Assembly (NCBI GenBank): GCA_013299105.1
Contig: JAAFJY010000020.1
Span: 1 to 64,000 of the forward strand
Length of the DNA: 64,000 bases
Origin: Chitinophagales bacterium
Lineage (GTDB): Bacteria; Bacteroidota; Bacteroidia; Chitinophagales; Saprospiraceae
Direction: 5' to 3'
Position 1 is the stretch's first letter. Every line of letters starts with the position of its first letter. The notes below the pieces were generated by a model, which did no database searches, was not told the DNA's origin, and saw only the letters and a program-made list of their open reading frames with translations. Both the position numbers and the translations under genes were made by a program. Of the stretch, positions 52,194-61,389 are shown piece by piece.

Positions 52194-52502
52194 ACTACCT
52201 AATTGAACAAAATCAATTAGTTACATAAAAACAACCCTGAAGAAAGGATTATTTTTTCTCAAAAATATGACTTTAATGTCTATTTTTACGACAAAATAAT
52301 TTTTCATCTTTGTAAGGTAGGAAAATAGTACTCGGATTTGTTTTTAGCCGCAAATGCAAATTTACAAGTTTGTTTTTGCTGAGTCTTGCTTGGGTATCGG
52401 AAAAGCCATATTTGTTGTTGCTTTTGGATGAATAGAGATAAAAAAATCTCATTTTTTCCAACGCACCCACAGTTACAATCAGTCTGATGTAAAAAAGTAA
52501 CC
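52194..52502. other. Divergent intergenic region with candidate promoters
   Basis: The 309 bases between two divergent genes are AT-rich. CATCTTTG at 52305-52312 (plus strand) and TAAATTTG at 52357-52364 (minus strand) resemble the -7 box TAnnTTTG and could serve the T9SS gene and the helical protein respectively. No ORF or hairpin is evident. Confidence 0.35.
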
Positions 52503-55500
52503 ATGAACAAAATTTTACGACCCGTAATATTACTCACGTTTTTGCTGCTGGGAAGCTGGGGGGCTGCTCAAAGCGACAAACGTTTTTGCCTGGATTTCAA
52601 CAACATACCTGAAAAAACTGTATTTGGCAAAGCTGCTAATCAAAAGCCTGGCGACGTCATCATCAAGGATCGCAGTGTTGTAGTAAGCCTCAGAGAGTTT
52701 TCTCCACGTCCCAATGAAAAGGACTTTCTAAACGTCCAGGTCCTTACCTCCGCAACTTTTAATGGTCGTTTCAAGGGTGGGAGTGGCAAATTCCTGATGC
52801 CTTCCAATGTCAATTTACACTTCGATTTTACCCAAATACCCAATAAAATAGCCAAACGCATTTGCCTGGATTTCTTTGAAGGTGGTGGCGAAGAAAACAT
52901 TGCCGTCAACGGAGAATCTTTGCTGATTTTAAAAAACTGGAAAGAAATCAATGGCAAAGAGATCGCCAAGGGAGTCAAAGCAACAGTAACGCTGGACAAA
53001 GACACCAGTTTTCAGCAAGGTTCCCTTTGCCTTGAAGGTGAAATCAGCAGTCTGACCATCGGCGGCCAAGAGACCGCGTATGATAATTTATGCATCACTT
53101 ACTCCGATGATTACGTTTGTAGGATTTCCGATAATTTTGTGGTACATGATTATTGCGACTCCCAGGAAAACATGTACGTTCGGGTACCTTTTCTCAATGC
53201 CGATACAAAAGCGCAGTCCTATAAACTGATTGTTGATGGGCAGGAGTTTGGCCCTTTCAATTACGATGCACCCCGCCCAATCGTTGGACCAATTAAAAAA
53301 CGCAACGGGGAGTACCAAATGATCATCCGCGATGAGCAGCATCCTTCTTGTCAGGTTATCCTGCCTTTTCAGTACGGCTGCCCCAATGTATGTGAGCTCA
53401 AAGGTCTGAAAACCAGTGTGGTCTTGTGCAATCGCGACAGCGCCCAAGCTCATCTACTGGTTGACATTGACTTGATTAATCCAGTCAATGTTAAAGTAAA
53501 TGTATCGGCCAATGGGGTTGATTTAGGTTCTTTTGCGGCCAATGATTTTCCCTTAAAGATCAAATTACCCCGCCGATTTACCACCTTATCAGCTCCGCCT
53601 AAAGTTATTGTCTCGATGGACAATAAGGGCAACAAATGCAGCCTTGAGGGCACGGCCAAGATAGGGGAAGACATGGCTTGTAAGCTCGACACTGCATCTT
53701 GTCCTTTAAGTGATTTTGTAGCAACTCCTTTTGGTTGTCGTTCAGACAATGCTTTCTCGCTCTCGATCAAATTCAAAGGCAAGGTCAATAGTGTCGCTGG
53801 TTACCTTATTTATGTCAATGGCCGCCGTTTTGGTCCTTATTCTTACTCGGCACCTTTCCCCAACGTCGGCCCCATTTCGGCTACGCCAAATGGGGATTAT
53901 CAGATTATTCTTTCCGACCTGCGCACTCCCACTTGTGGAGACACCATCATTTGGAAAGGTTTCAGTTGTACTTCCTGCCCTGACTTTTATAGTGTCCCTG
54001 AATTCATCTATTGTACCGACACCAAGAAGAATTTTCTGCGGATTGAGTTTCGATCTCCTGCGTTGTTGCAAAAAAAGGTAACCCTTAATTTTGAGGGTCA
54101 ACGATTAGGTACTTATCTAGTGACCAGCGCACCTTTGATCATTGAAAACCTCAAAGTCGAGCCCAATAGCAGTTTTCTATCCATTCTGCGGGTCTGTTTG
54201 GAGGAAAACCCACTGTGCTGCGCGGAAATTGAGACCAAAACCCGCTTTGAGAGCTGCACACCGAGTGAAAAATGCAAATTGGAGGCCAAAATCGAACCTG
54301 TCCGTTGCGATCCAAATGGAACTTACTACCTCTCGGTAGAAACTGCTGCCAAAAACGCAAGTACCAAAGGTTATTTTGTGCTTGGCCCGGATAAAAACCA
54401 ATACGGTCCATTCCCTTATGACAGACCTGTACAAGCAGGCCCTTTCAAACAATTGCTAATCGCAGGTCCCCTACCCTTCGTGATTTTTGACGCAGAAGAC
54501 GAAGCTTGTGCCGATACTATCATTCTCAACAGCATCAAGTGCAAAGAAACTTGCAGCCTGGATGAGCTGTCGGTCAAAGACTTGAAGTGCAACGACAATG
54601 GAACTTATGCCATGACTTTCAACATGAAGGTCCTTGGAGGTGATTCTTTGTTTCTTTTGCAAACTTCCACCGGATTCTCGTTTCGTTTTCGGGCGCGGCA
54701 ATTGCCCATTCGCATCGACAATATTCCGGCTCCAAAAGGCAATGATGGTTTCGATTACCTCTCGGTTTGTGCCGCTACCAACAGTACTTGTTGTAACAAA
54801 TTGCGCTATGAGTTTCCCTGCAAACCTCAACCATGCACGTTTGGCGAGTTAAAATTGGAACAAGTCTGCCTGGCCAACGGCAGTTCGATGATTTCGCTTG
54901 ATTTTGAGCGCAAAAATGCAAGCGGTAGTTTTACCGTAACCCTTAATGGGCGTGCTACAGGCACTTTCACCTACTTACAACTGCCCCTGCGCATTCCAGT
55001 AGTTTTGAGCATTGACTCGGCTGTCATTGAAGTCAAAGTAGAAGATTCAAACCAGCTTTGCTCCCAAATTGGCAAGTTGGAGTTGAAAAAATGTACTACT
55101 TCTTGCCCAATTCAAGGCTTGAAAGTGGAGTTCTCGACTTGTGCCCAAGGCTCATTTTCAGCTATTGCCAAAGTAACACCGGGAACGGTGCCTGCCAATT
55201 CACTCGGATTCATCTTGTATGCCGATGGCGAGTTGTATGGCCCGTACAAATACGACAATGCGGAATTAAAAATTGGTCCTTTCAACGGCGGCCCAGCACG
55301 GAAAATAGATTTTTTAGTGATCGACATTGCCAATCCCACCTGTTTCCGCGAGGCCAGTTTTACCACTCCAGCCTGCTCAACGCTAGTGTGCAAGGTTTCA
55401 GAGCTGGAAGTAAAATCTTTGGGTTGCAATACCGATGGGACGCGTAAGATCAGCGTAAATTTCAAAGTTGAAAATCCAAGTGCCCGCACTTTTGTATTGC

Positions 55501-56951
55501 TGGTAAATGGTCAGCGCTACGGCAGTTTTCCAATCTCCCGCTTGCCGTTGGAAACCAGTTTGCGCTTGTCTGAACAAGCCAGCTACAAGGTTGGTGTGTG
55601 CATCGGCGAGCAAAACAACTGCTGCGAGACGGTAGAAGTGAGACTACCTTGTGTATTGCCTTGTCCTGATTTGATCGTGGAGCTCAAACAGGGCGTATGT
55701 AAGCTGAGCGGTAATTTTGATGCGGAACTGCGATTGCGCACGCCCAGCACCGACCCAATTTACCGCATTGCAATCAACGGCAAAATCGTCGATACAATAC
55801 CCGCCAATGTGCGAATTTACAGTCTCGGTTCATTCAAGGGAGACGGTTCAGCTTCAAAAATCGAGTTGGTCAACATCAAAGACACCACTTGTCGGCGCAG
55901 TTTCACAATAGGTCCAATTAAATGTCGCAATCCTCGCGCCGACAACGTCTGGCCTGGTGATGCCAACAACGACAATAGCGCCAATCACTTCGATTTGTTG
56001 CACATTGGGGTTGCGTTTGGGAGCAAAGGAGCACCGCGCTTGGGCGCTAACCTCACCGCATGGCGCGCCCAACCTGCACTTGACTGGGATGAAGTATTTT
56101 TTGACGCCCGCAACTTCAAATTCGCGGATGCATCAGGGGATGGAGTGGTTGATCAAAATGACATCGCAGTATTGCAACAAAATTATGGCTTGAGTCACGG
56201 TGCATTTACTCAGCCCAAGGCTTTGCCATATACCGACCTTGATCCAAAAATCACCTATAAGTTTCCAGCTAGCAAACAACTGCCAGACAGCACCACTTTT
56301 GAAATTCCAGTGGTACTAGGTTCAGCTATTCGCATTGTCAAGGATATTTATGGCCTGGCTTTCAGCGTGTTTTTTGACCCCGCTTATATTGATGCCAAAA
56401 GCATAGAAGTGGTGGTGCCTACCAGTTGGCTGGGTCAACCCAAGGTTAACCTGACTTCCATCTACAAGGTTTATCCCAAGGAAGGCCGCATTGACATCGC
56501 CCTTTCTCGCACCGATCAAAACGAAGTATCGGGTTATGGCGAGCTCCTGTTCATCAAAGGCATCGTGGTTGACTTGGTGGGCAAAGCCGTGACCAATATC
56601 AAAACCGATTACGCAACGATCAATCGACTGGACGGCGAGCAGTTGCCAGTGAATACGGCTGACGATGGAGAAATTGAATTGGTGGACGTGCCCCGCAGCT
56701 ATGCCCCTGAGCGCCTGCGCAACCGGATCACAGTTTTCCCCAATCCGTCTTATGGCCTGGTTACCTTGTCTTCAGCTTTCGGCACCATCAATCAAATCCA
56801 AATCCTAAATACCGATGGGATGCCCATAGGTGCGCCCATTCTGAATAAAAACCAAATTGAAATAGACAACCTCGCAGCAGGCGTTTATTTCCTCAAAGTG
56901 CACGTAGGCGGACAAACTTACTATGAAAAACTGGTCAAGCAGACGCCATGA
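52503..56951 (+). CDS. Large modular T9SS cargo protein with dockerin-like EF-hands
   Basis: This 1482-residue secreted protein has a signal peptide (MNKILRPVILLTFLLLGSWG). An N-terminal beta-rich domain spans about 30-230. Then about ten related Cys-containing modules of roughly 90-110 residues follow, typically reading FGPFNYDAPRPIVGPIKKRN, then Asp-x-x-x-Pro-x-Cys, and repeating Cys pairs. A dockerin-type EF-hand pair at about 1153-1230 reads GDANNDNSANHFDLLHIGVA and FADASGDGVVDQNDIAVLQQ. A cohesin-like beta domain comes next (about 1260-1400), and a T9SS type A domain closes the protein (ITVFPNPSYGLVTLSS ... GVYFLKVHVGG). It is probably a surface adhesin or matrix protein exported by T9SS, with Cys pairs for disulfides. 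Confidence 0.88.
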   Translation: MNKILRPVILLTFLLLGSWGAAQSDKRFCLDFNNIPEKTVFGKAANQKPGDVIIKDRSVVVSLREFSPRPNEKDFLNVQVLTSATFNGRFKGGSGKFLMPSNVNLHFDFTQIPNKIAKRICLDFFEGGGEENIAVNGESLLILKNWKEINGKEIAKGVKATVTLDKDTSFQQGSLCLEGEISSLTIGGQETAYDNLCITYSDDYVCRISDNFVVHDYCDSQENMYVRVPFLNADTKAQSYKLIVDGQEFGPFNYDAPRPIVGPIKKRNGEYQMIIRDEQHPSCQVILPFQYGCPNVCELKGLKTSVVLCNRDSAQAHLLVDIDLINPVNVKVNVSANGVDLGSFAANDFPLKIKLPRRFTTLSAPPKVIVSMDNKGNKCSLEGTAKIGEDMACKLDTASCPLSDFVATPFGCRSDNAFSLSIKFKGKVNSVAGYLIYVNGRRFGPYSYSAPFPNVGPISATPNGDYQIILSDLRTPTCGDTIIWKGFSCTSCPDFYSVPEFIYCTDTKKNFLRIEFRSPALLQKKVTLNFEGQRLGTYLVTSAPLIIENLKVEPNSSFLSILRVCLEENPLCCAEIETKTRFESCTPSEKCKLEAKIEPVRCDPNGTYYLSVETAAKNASTKGYFVLGPDKNQYGPFPYDRPVQAGPFKQLLIAGPLPFVIFDAEDEACADTIILNSIKCKETCSLDELSVKDLKCNDNGTYAMTFNMKVLGGDSLFLLQTSTGFSFRFRARQLPIRIDNIPAPKGNDGFDYLSVCAATNSTCCNKLRYEFPCKPQPCTFGELKLEQVCLANGSSMISLDFERKNASGSFTVTLNGRATGTFTYLQLPLRIPVVLSIDSAVIEVKVEDSNQLCSQIGKLELKKCTTSCPIQGLKVEFSTCAQGSFSAIAKVTPGTVPANSLGFILYADGELYGPYKYDNAELKIGPFNGGPARKIDFLVIDIANPTCFREASFTTPACSTLVCKVSELEVKSLGCNTDGTRKISVNFKVENPSARTFVLLVNGQRYGSFPISRLPLETSLRLSEQASYKVGVCIGEQNNCCETVEVRLPCVLPCPDLIVELKQGVCKLSGNFDAELRLRTPSTDPIYRIAINGKIVDTIPANVRIYSLGSFKGDGSASKIELVNIKDTTCRRSFTIGPIKCRNPRADNVWPGDANNDNSANHFDLLHIGVAFGSKGAPRLGANLTAWRAQPALDWDEVFFDARNFKFADASGDGVVDQNDIAVLQQNYGLSHGAFTQPKALPYTDLDPKITYKFPASKQLPDSTTFEIPVVLGSAIRIVKDIYGLAFSVFFDPAYIDAKSIEVVVPTSWLGQPKVNLTSIYKVYPKEGRIDIALSRTDQNEVSGYGELLFIKGIVVDLVGKAVTNIKTDYATINRLDGEQLPVNTADDGEIELVDVPRSYAPERLRNRITVFPNPSYGLVTLSSAFGTINQIQILNTDGMPIGAPILNKNQIEIDNLAAGVYFLKVHVGGQTYYEKLVKQTP

Positions 56952-56993
56952 CCTTTCCTTGCATCCCTTACATATGATCCCATGAACTTTGCG

Positions 56994-57022
56994 AGCCCTT
57001 GGCAATTGCCAGGGGCTTTTTT
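56994..57022 (+). terminator. Intrinsic terminator after the modular T9SS gene
   Basis: AGCCCTTGGCAA pairs with TTGCCAGGGGCT, with one G-T pair and an AATT centre, and a run of six T follows. It lies 43 bases after the stop at 56951, before the next cargo gene. Confidence 0.75.
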
Positions 57023-57108
57023 GTTTGCAGGATGCCCACATTTTGACAGCAACATTTGCAAAACTCCTTCGCAATCCCTTACCTTTCAAATCATAAACGC
57101 CCACTCTC

Positions 57109-58500
57109 ATGAGGTCACTTGTTCTTTTTCTGTTATTGGAATTTTGTAAAACCTTGTCAGCTCAAAATTTAGTACTCAATCCAGGGTTCGAAGTTCACAA
57201 TGCCGCCGCTGGAAGAACCGATCCATTGACCGTCGATTCATGGCAAACCATCGGCACTCCTTGGCTATTGACTAGTCCGGTACCACGCCCTTACCCAATG
57301 CCGAGAACTGGGAGGTCTCATGCGGGTTTTTATGCCCTCGCCCCTTCTCCGTTTAGTGAATACCGTGGGCAGCAATACTTGATTGGGCAATTACAAGAGG
57401 TTTTGGAATTAGATTCCCTCTATTTTTTTGAATTTTACATCAAGCCCTGGACGGAAACCATCAGCTTCACTGACCAAGTGGGCATGTATGTTGGGGCGGA
57501 CATTGACCAAAAAAAAGCCATTCCTTACGACAAAATTAAATTCACCACTTATGGCTATGTGGCCAAAGCGCAAATTGCCAGCCCCAAAGACCAGTTTTTG
57601 ATCGACACCTCGAATTGGCTGAGGATTGCAGGAGTCCTCAGGGCAAAAGGTGGGGAAAAGCAGTTCATCATAAGTAAGTTCGATCAATTTCGCAGTACAA
57701 AACCCAACCCCAAGTCACTTACCAGCAACGTGGAATACGCCGCTTATTTCTTTCTCGACGACGCTGCTGCCTTCAACATGGGCCTACACTTACCCGATTC
57801 CGTAGTCATTTGCGATGGGAAACCAGCAAGTTTAGACGCCAAGCTTAACGGTTTTCTTAACGCAAGTTACCGTTGGAGAGATGGCAGTACCAGCTCAAAG
57901 AAAATCGTAAATCGCCCCGGTCTGCAAATTGTGGACATTACTTTTCGCGATTTCACCTACACTGACACCGTGAAAGTAGTAGCGCTGCCCACCAAAATTG
58001 ACTTGCAAAAAGATACTCTCTTGTGCCAAAACAGCCAATTGGAGCTAAACGCAGGGCCAGGTTTCGAGACTTATACTTGGCAACACGGCCCCAAAACGGC
58101 CAAAGCCCAGGTCAATAAGGCGGGGATTTACAGCATTGTAGCCCAAAACAAATGCGGCCAAGCCCAGGCCGAGGTCAAAGTAGAGACCACTACTTGCACT
58201 TGCCGCGATTACGTGCCCAATACTTTTTCACCCAATGGAGATGGGCAAAATGATCAATTTGGCCCCTTCCTGCATTGCACCCAAACTAGATTTGAACAGT
58301 ACAATTTCCGCATCATGGACCGCTGGGGCAATGAAATTTTCCAATCTTCGGACAGCCAAGCGAGCTGGGATGGAAAAAGCCGGGGTCAAGTAGCCAATAC
58401 AGGCATTTATTATTGGAAATTGGTGTATGCCTATCCAGACTACGCTACCCGAAGAACCCGAACCATCAGCAAAGCAGGGACAATAACGCTGATTCGTTGA
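57109..58500 (+). CDS. T9SS type B cargo protein with N-terminal carbohydrate-binding-like domain
   Basis: This 463-residue protein has a signal peptide (MRSLVLFLLLEFCKTLSAQ). An N-terminal jelly-roll-like domain is seen at about 20-230, opening with NLVLNPGFEVHNAAAGRTDP as galactose-binding-like domains do. An Ig-like segment follows at about 230-355, with LPDSVVICDGKPASLDAKLN. A CHU_C gliding-associated sorting domain ends the protein at about 365-463 (YVPNTFSPNGDGQNDQFGPF, FRIMDRWGNEIFQS). It should be exported by T9SS and attached to the surface. It follows the modular type A protein in the same direction but beyond a terminator. It is convergent with the TPM protein, with 6 bases between stops. 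Confidence 0.9.
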   Translation: MRSLVLFLLLEFCKTLSAQNLVLNPGFEVHNAAAGRTDPLTVDSWQTIGTPWLLTSPVPRPYPMPRTGRSHAGFYALAPSPFSEYRGQQYLIGQLQEVLELDSLYFFEFYIKPWTETISFTDQVGMYVGADIDQKKAIPYDKIKFTTYGYVAKAQIASPKDQFLIDTSNWLRIAGVLRAKGGEKQFIISKFDQFRSTKPNPKSLTSNVEYAAYFFLDDAAAFNMGLHLPDSVVICDGKPASLDAKLNGFLNASYRWRDGSTSSKKIVNRPGLQIVDITFRDFTYTDTVKVVALPTKIDLQKDTLLCQNSQLELNAGPGFETYTWQHGPKTAKAQVNKAGIYSIVAQNKCGQAQAEVKVETTTCTCRDYVPNTFSPNGDGQNDQFGPFLHCTQTRFEQYNFRIMDRWGNEIFQSSDSQASWDGKSRGQVANTGIYYWKLVYAYPDYATRRTRTISKAGTITLIR

Positions 58501-58506
58501 GGCATT

Positions 58507-59991
58507 TCACCAACTGCTCCCCGAACCGCCGCCGCTAGAACCGCCACCGCCCCAAGAGCTGCTGCTGGAGGAAGAGGAAGAAGACCCACCAGAACTGCTC
58601 CCGCCACCAGAGGAAGAAGAGCTACTCGAAGTACTGATGACAGGTATTTTACGCAAGTTCTCATACACATGACCACAAGCTTTGCAGGTGAAGTACTGCA
58701 TGGACTCGCCTTCTTCGCTTTCGCTGGAAGCCTTCAGCTCATCTTCCCGGTCCATTTTACAGGCGATGGAACTGCAAGATGGGCATTTTACATAGCCTCG
58801 GTCTTTGAGCGATTTGTAGCGGATGATGGTGGTTTCGTTGTGCTCTTCGTTGCGCCAAATGTCGTAATCCACCGTTTTCAGCTCTTCTTCAATCTGTTGA
58901 TTGTCATTCAAGTATTTATTTTTCTCCTCCGTTGAAGCCAAGGATAAATCATGCCCATTTTTATTCTTCCGGGGGCCATACCGCAATTGGTGGTTTTTCC
59001 AAAGGTCCCAAAAATACAAGAACAAAAAGGGAATTGGCATGAAAATTCCTGTCACCCAGTTGAACTTTAGGTTTTGTTGTTGGTGCAAATATTGGTTGGG
59101 CATCGCATGACTGCCATAAACCGCCTGGAAAGCTTTTTGGCGTCGGAAACGGAATTCCAGAAAGATAAAAATGATGTACAAATAGCCCAACAACGAGGCC
59201 GTGCCCACTCTAATTTCGATACTGTCTCTAAACAATATGGTCAACAAACTCAAGCCAAACGGTACCAAAACATACAAAAATGCGCCTTTGAAGCCATAAG
59301 CTTTTTGGGCCGCTGCCCATTGATCCAAACGGGCCTTTGTAGGGTTGAAAGTGCGGAAAATATAGCGCAGGGCCCTGATTAAAAAAAGGAATAAGGAAAG
59401 TAAAAAAGCACTGGCCATCATCTCGCCACCATCCAAGCTACCAACACCATAAGCCTCTCCTGCCCTCGCAAAAACCTCCTCCACGTTGTTGGGATCTTGG
59501 AGAATTGCCGCGGTGGCGATGATGCCTTGCTGCATACCCAAGTCATAATCAATATCCTTGAAGGCTGGGATCATGGTCTCCATCTGGATGCGCTTGCACA
59601 AAGCATCGGGCAACACACCCTCCAACCCATCACCAGTTTCAAATTCAATGCGCTTTTGATCCAAAACAAACAAGATCAAAAGTCCATTGTCCTTGCCTTT
59701 CGCGCCAATGCCCCACTTATTGAACAAATCGTGGACAAAATCCTTGGGTACTTCTTCGCCGATGGAAGGCAACATGACCACGCCAACTTGCACCGACGTG
59801 GAGTCTTCGAGTCGCGCCAGCATGGAATCGATCTGCTGTTCTGTGTCCAGCTTTAAAATACCTTTGGGATCGCTGACGTAGTGCCTGCCAGGTTTGGACT
59901 TTGGATCAGGAACCTGTTCAATGGTGAAGGATTGCCCATTGAGCATTGAACAAGAAAAACAACACAAGCAAAGAAGTATGAAACGGGCCAT
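58507..59991 (-). CDS. TPM domain membrane protein with zinc-ribbon-like and Gly/Ser tail
   Basis: The protein of about 494 residues starts at 59991 (MARFILLCLCCFSCSMLNGQ signal). A TPM domain spans about 35-165 (YVSDPKGILKLDTEQQIDSM, VQVGVVMLPSIGEEVPKDF), a domain linked to acid phosphatase or photosystem II repair functions. Several membrane helices follow at about 200-340 (AFLLSLFLFLIRALRYIF, FLYVLVPFGLSLLTILF). Then come four Cys in two pairs (CPSC ... CKAC), a zinc-ribbon-like pattern, and a tail almost purely Gly and Ser ending GGGSGSSW, as in YgcG-type proteins. The role is unknown. A membrane protein-quality function is possible. Confidence 0.85.
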   Translation of the reverse strand: MARFILLCLCCFSCSMLNGQSFTIEQVPDPKSKPGRHYVSDPKGILKLDTEQQIDSMLARLEDSTSVQVGVVMLPSIGEEVPKDFVHDLFNKWGIGAKGKDNGLLILFVLDQKRIEFETGDGLEGVLPDALCKRIQMETMIPAFKDIDYDLGMQQGIIATAAILQDPNNVEEVFARAGEAYGVGSLDGGEMMASAFLLSLFLFLIRALRYIFRTFNPTKARLDQWAAAQKAYGFKGAFLYVLVPFGLSLLTILFRDSIEIRVGTASLLGYLYIIFIFLEFRFRRQKAFQAVYGSHAMPNQYLHQQQNLKFNWVTGIFMPIPFLFLYFWDLWKNHQLRYGPRKNKNGHDLSLASTEEKNKYLNDNQQIEEELKTVDYDIWRNEEHNETTIIRYKSLKDRGYVKCPSCSSIACKMDREDELKASSESEEGESMQYFTCKACGHVYENLRKIPVISTSSSSSSSGGGSSSGGSSSSSSSSSSWGGGGSSGGGSGSSW

Positions 59992-60048
59992 TTTAAAAAT
60001 TTCTAGGTGCATTTGACCATGAAAATAGCAATAGTGGTGCAAATGTTT

Positions 60049-61383
60049 TCAATAAGCACCTAATTTTTTCCAAACCCACTCCCCTACTGCTTCGCCTTGT
60101 TTGACCCCGTTTTCCAGCGCTGGTAAAAAATGAATGCCACCGTACAAACGGCTGATGGAAGCTTCTCTGGCTGCGGATTTGAAGCTGGCGAACTTGCGGG
60201 TAGGCATGCCATATTGTTCCAAAACAGTATCGGTATATTTGAAATTCTCACCGTAAATTTTGGTCAAAATGCTTGACGCAGCCCCCGAAATCACGCTGTG
60301 TCCGCTGGTGTACTCTGGAAAGGGTGGGGTCTGGATCAAAGGCCGCCACTTGGGGTCCATTAGGGCTTGAATGGCCGTTTCGGGCCGGATGTAGTGGGTT
60401 TGGTACTTTTCGTCCCAACAACTGATGAAACCATCGGCAAGGGCAATGGCGGTCAAAGCGTAGGTTTTACTGGTTTTGAGTGGGTCGGCTTTGGTCATTT
60501 CACAAGTCAAACGAGCAATCCCCATCCAATGGCCACCTGGCGAGACTTTCTTGGTGGCATAATTCAGGTGGCCTTCGTTGTGAATGATGAAGGGGTTGTC
60601 GTCCCAAAACGAGGCGATGGCCTTTTGCTCTTCGGTCAGTTTTTGCTGGGTTTCATAAACGTACAGCATTTCTTTGAAAAAAAGGCTTTGTTGGTCTGTA
60701 CTGAAAGGCGTAGGATCCACTGGCTTGAATTGGTCCGATCTTTGAAGGGTCCAGGGTAGGATTTTACCCCAGTGGGGCTCGGCAGCATCCATGTATTCGG
60801 GCGGCGTAGGCTCCCAGGTTCCAGGCAAACGCTGTGGCGAGTAGCGGCTCATGCCCCGGGTTTGTTTGTAGTTGTCCACCTGGATACGCAGAGCGATGGC
60901 TTCGGCTAATTGATTGCCGTATTCGATAGAGGCTTTTTGCACTTCCACTCCCATTTCCTGGGCTTCGATTTGGGCGAAAATCGGCGCAGTAAGCCTCTGC
61001 AACATGCTATCCGAAAACACCAGTTTTTTGCTGACTTCCAAAAAAGCCTGCGCAGCTACCAAAGGGTAATTGAGCGCAACATCCAACTTGGGTTGCGGCA
61101 TCTTGCCCAGGCCATTGATTTTTTCAGCCATACTTGGGGCTTTTAGCTCCAATCGCAGGGCTTCATACAAGGCCAGGTGAGTGTAGGCATAAATCCGGCT
61201 GGACACTGGCGGTGCAAACACATCATATACAATCACCTCGGTCAATGCCTGGCTGAGTTGGTGTACATAAGCTGCGTCTTTGGGGTCAAGAGGCTTGACT
61301 TGGGGCTTGTTTTCTCGTTTGCAGCTAGTGAAAAAAGTCAAAACAAGCAATGGATACAATATATAATGGTGGCGGAGTTTCAT
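60049..61383 (-). CDS. Vanadium-dependent haloperoxidase-like (PAP2 superfamily) lipoprotein
   Basis: This 444-residue protein has a lipoprotein signal (MKLRHHYILYPLLVLTFFTS, Cys at 21). The PAP2/haloperoxidase triad is visible: KYQTHYIRPETAI (vanadate/phosphate-binding Lys and Arg), PPFPEYTSGHSVISGAASS (Ser-Gly-His), and AAREASISRLYGGIHFLPAL (Arg and catalytic His). In this fold vanadate or phosphate is bound by the same residues, so it may be a haloperoxidase or an acid phosphatase. It starts 6 bases after the stop of the FG-GAP/UnbV gene, giving a two-gene operon. That pairing is common in Bacteroidota, as I recall. Confidence 0.9.
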   Translation of the reverse strand: MKLRHHYILYPLLVLTFFTSCKRENKPQVKPLDPKDAAYVHQLSQALTEVIVYDVFAPPVSSRIYAYTHLALYEALRLELKAPSMAEKINGLGKMPQPKLDVALNYPLVAAQAFLEVSKKLVFSDSMLQRLTAPIFAQIEAQEMGVEVQKASIEYGNQLAEAIALRIQVDNYKQTRGMSRYSPQRLPGTWEPTPPEYMDAAEPHWGKILPWTLQRSDQFKPVDPTPFSTDQQSLFFKEMLYVYETQQKLTEEQKAIASFWDDNPFIIHNEGHLNYATKKVSPGGHWMGIARLTCEMTKADPLKTSKTYALTAIALADGFISCWDEKYQTHYIRPETAIQALMDPKWRPLIQTPPFPEYTSGHSVISGAASSILTKIYGENFKYTDTVLEQYGMPTRKFASFKSAAREASISRLYGGIHFLPALENGVKQGEAVGEWVWKKLGAY

Positions 61384-61389
61384 CTTTGT

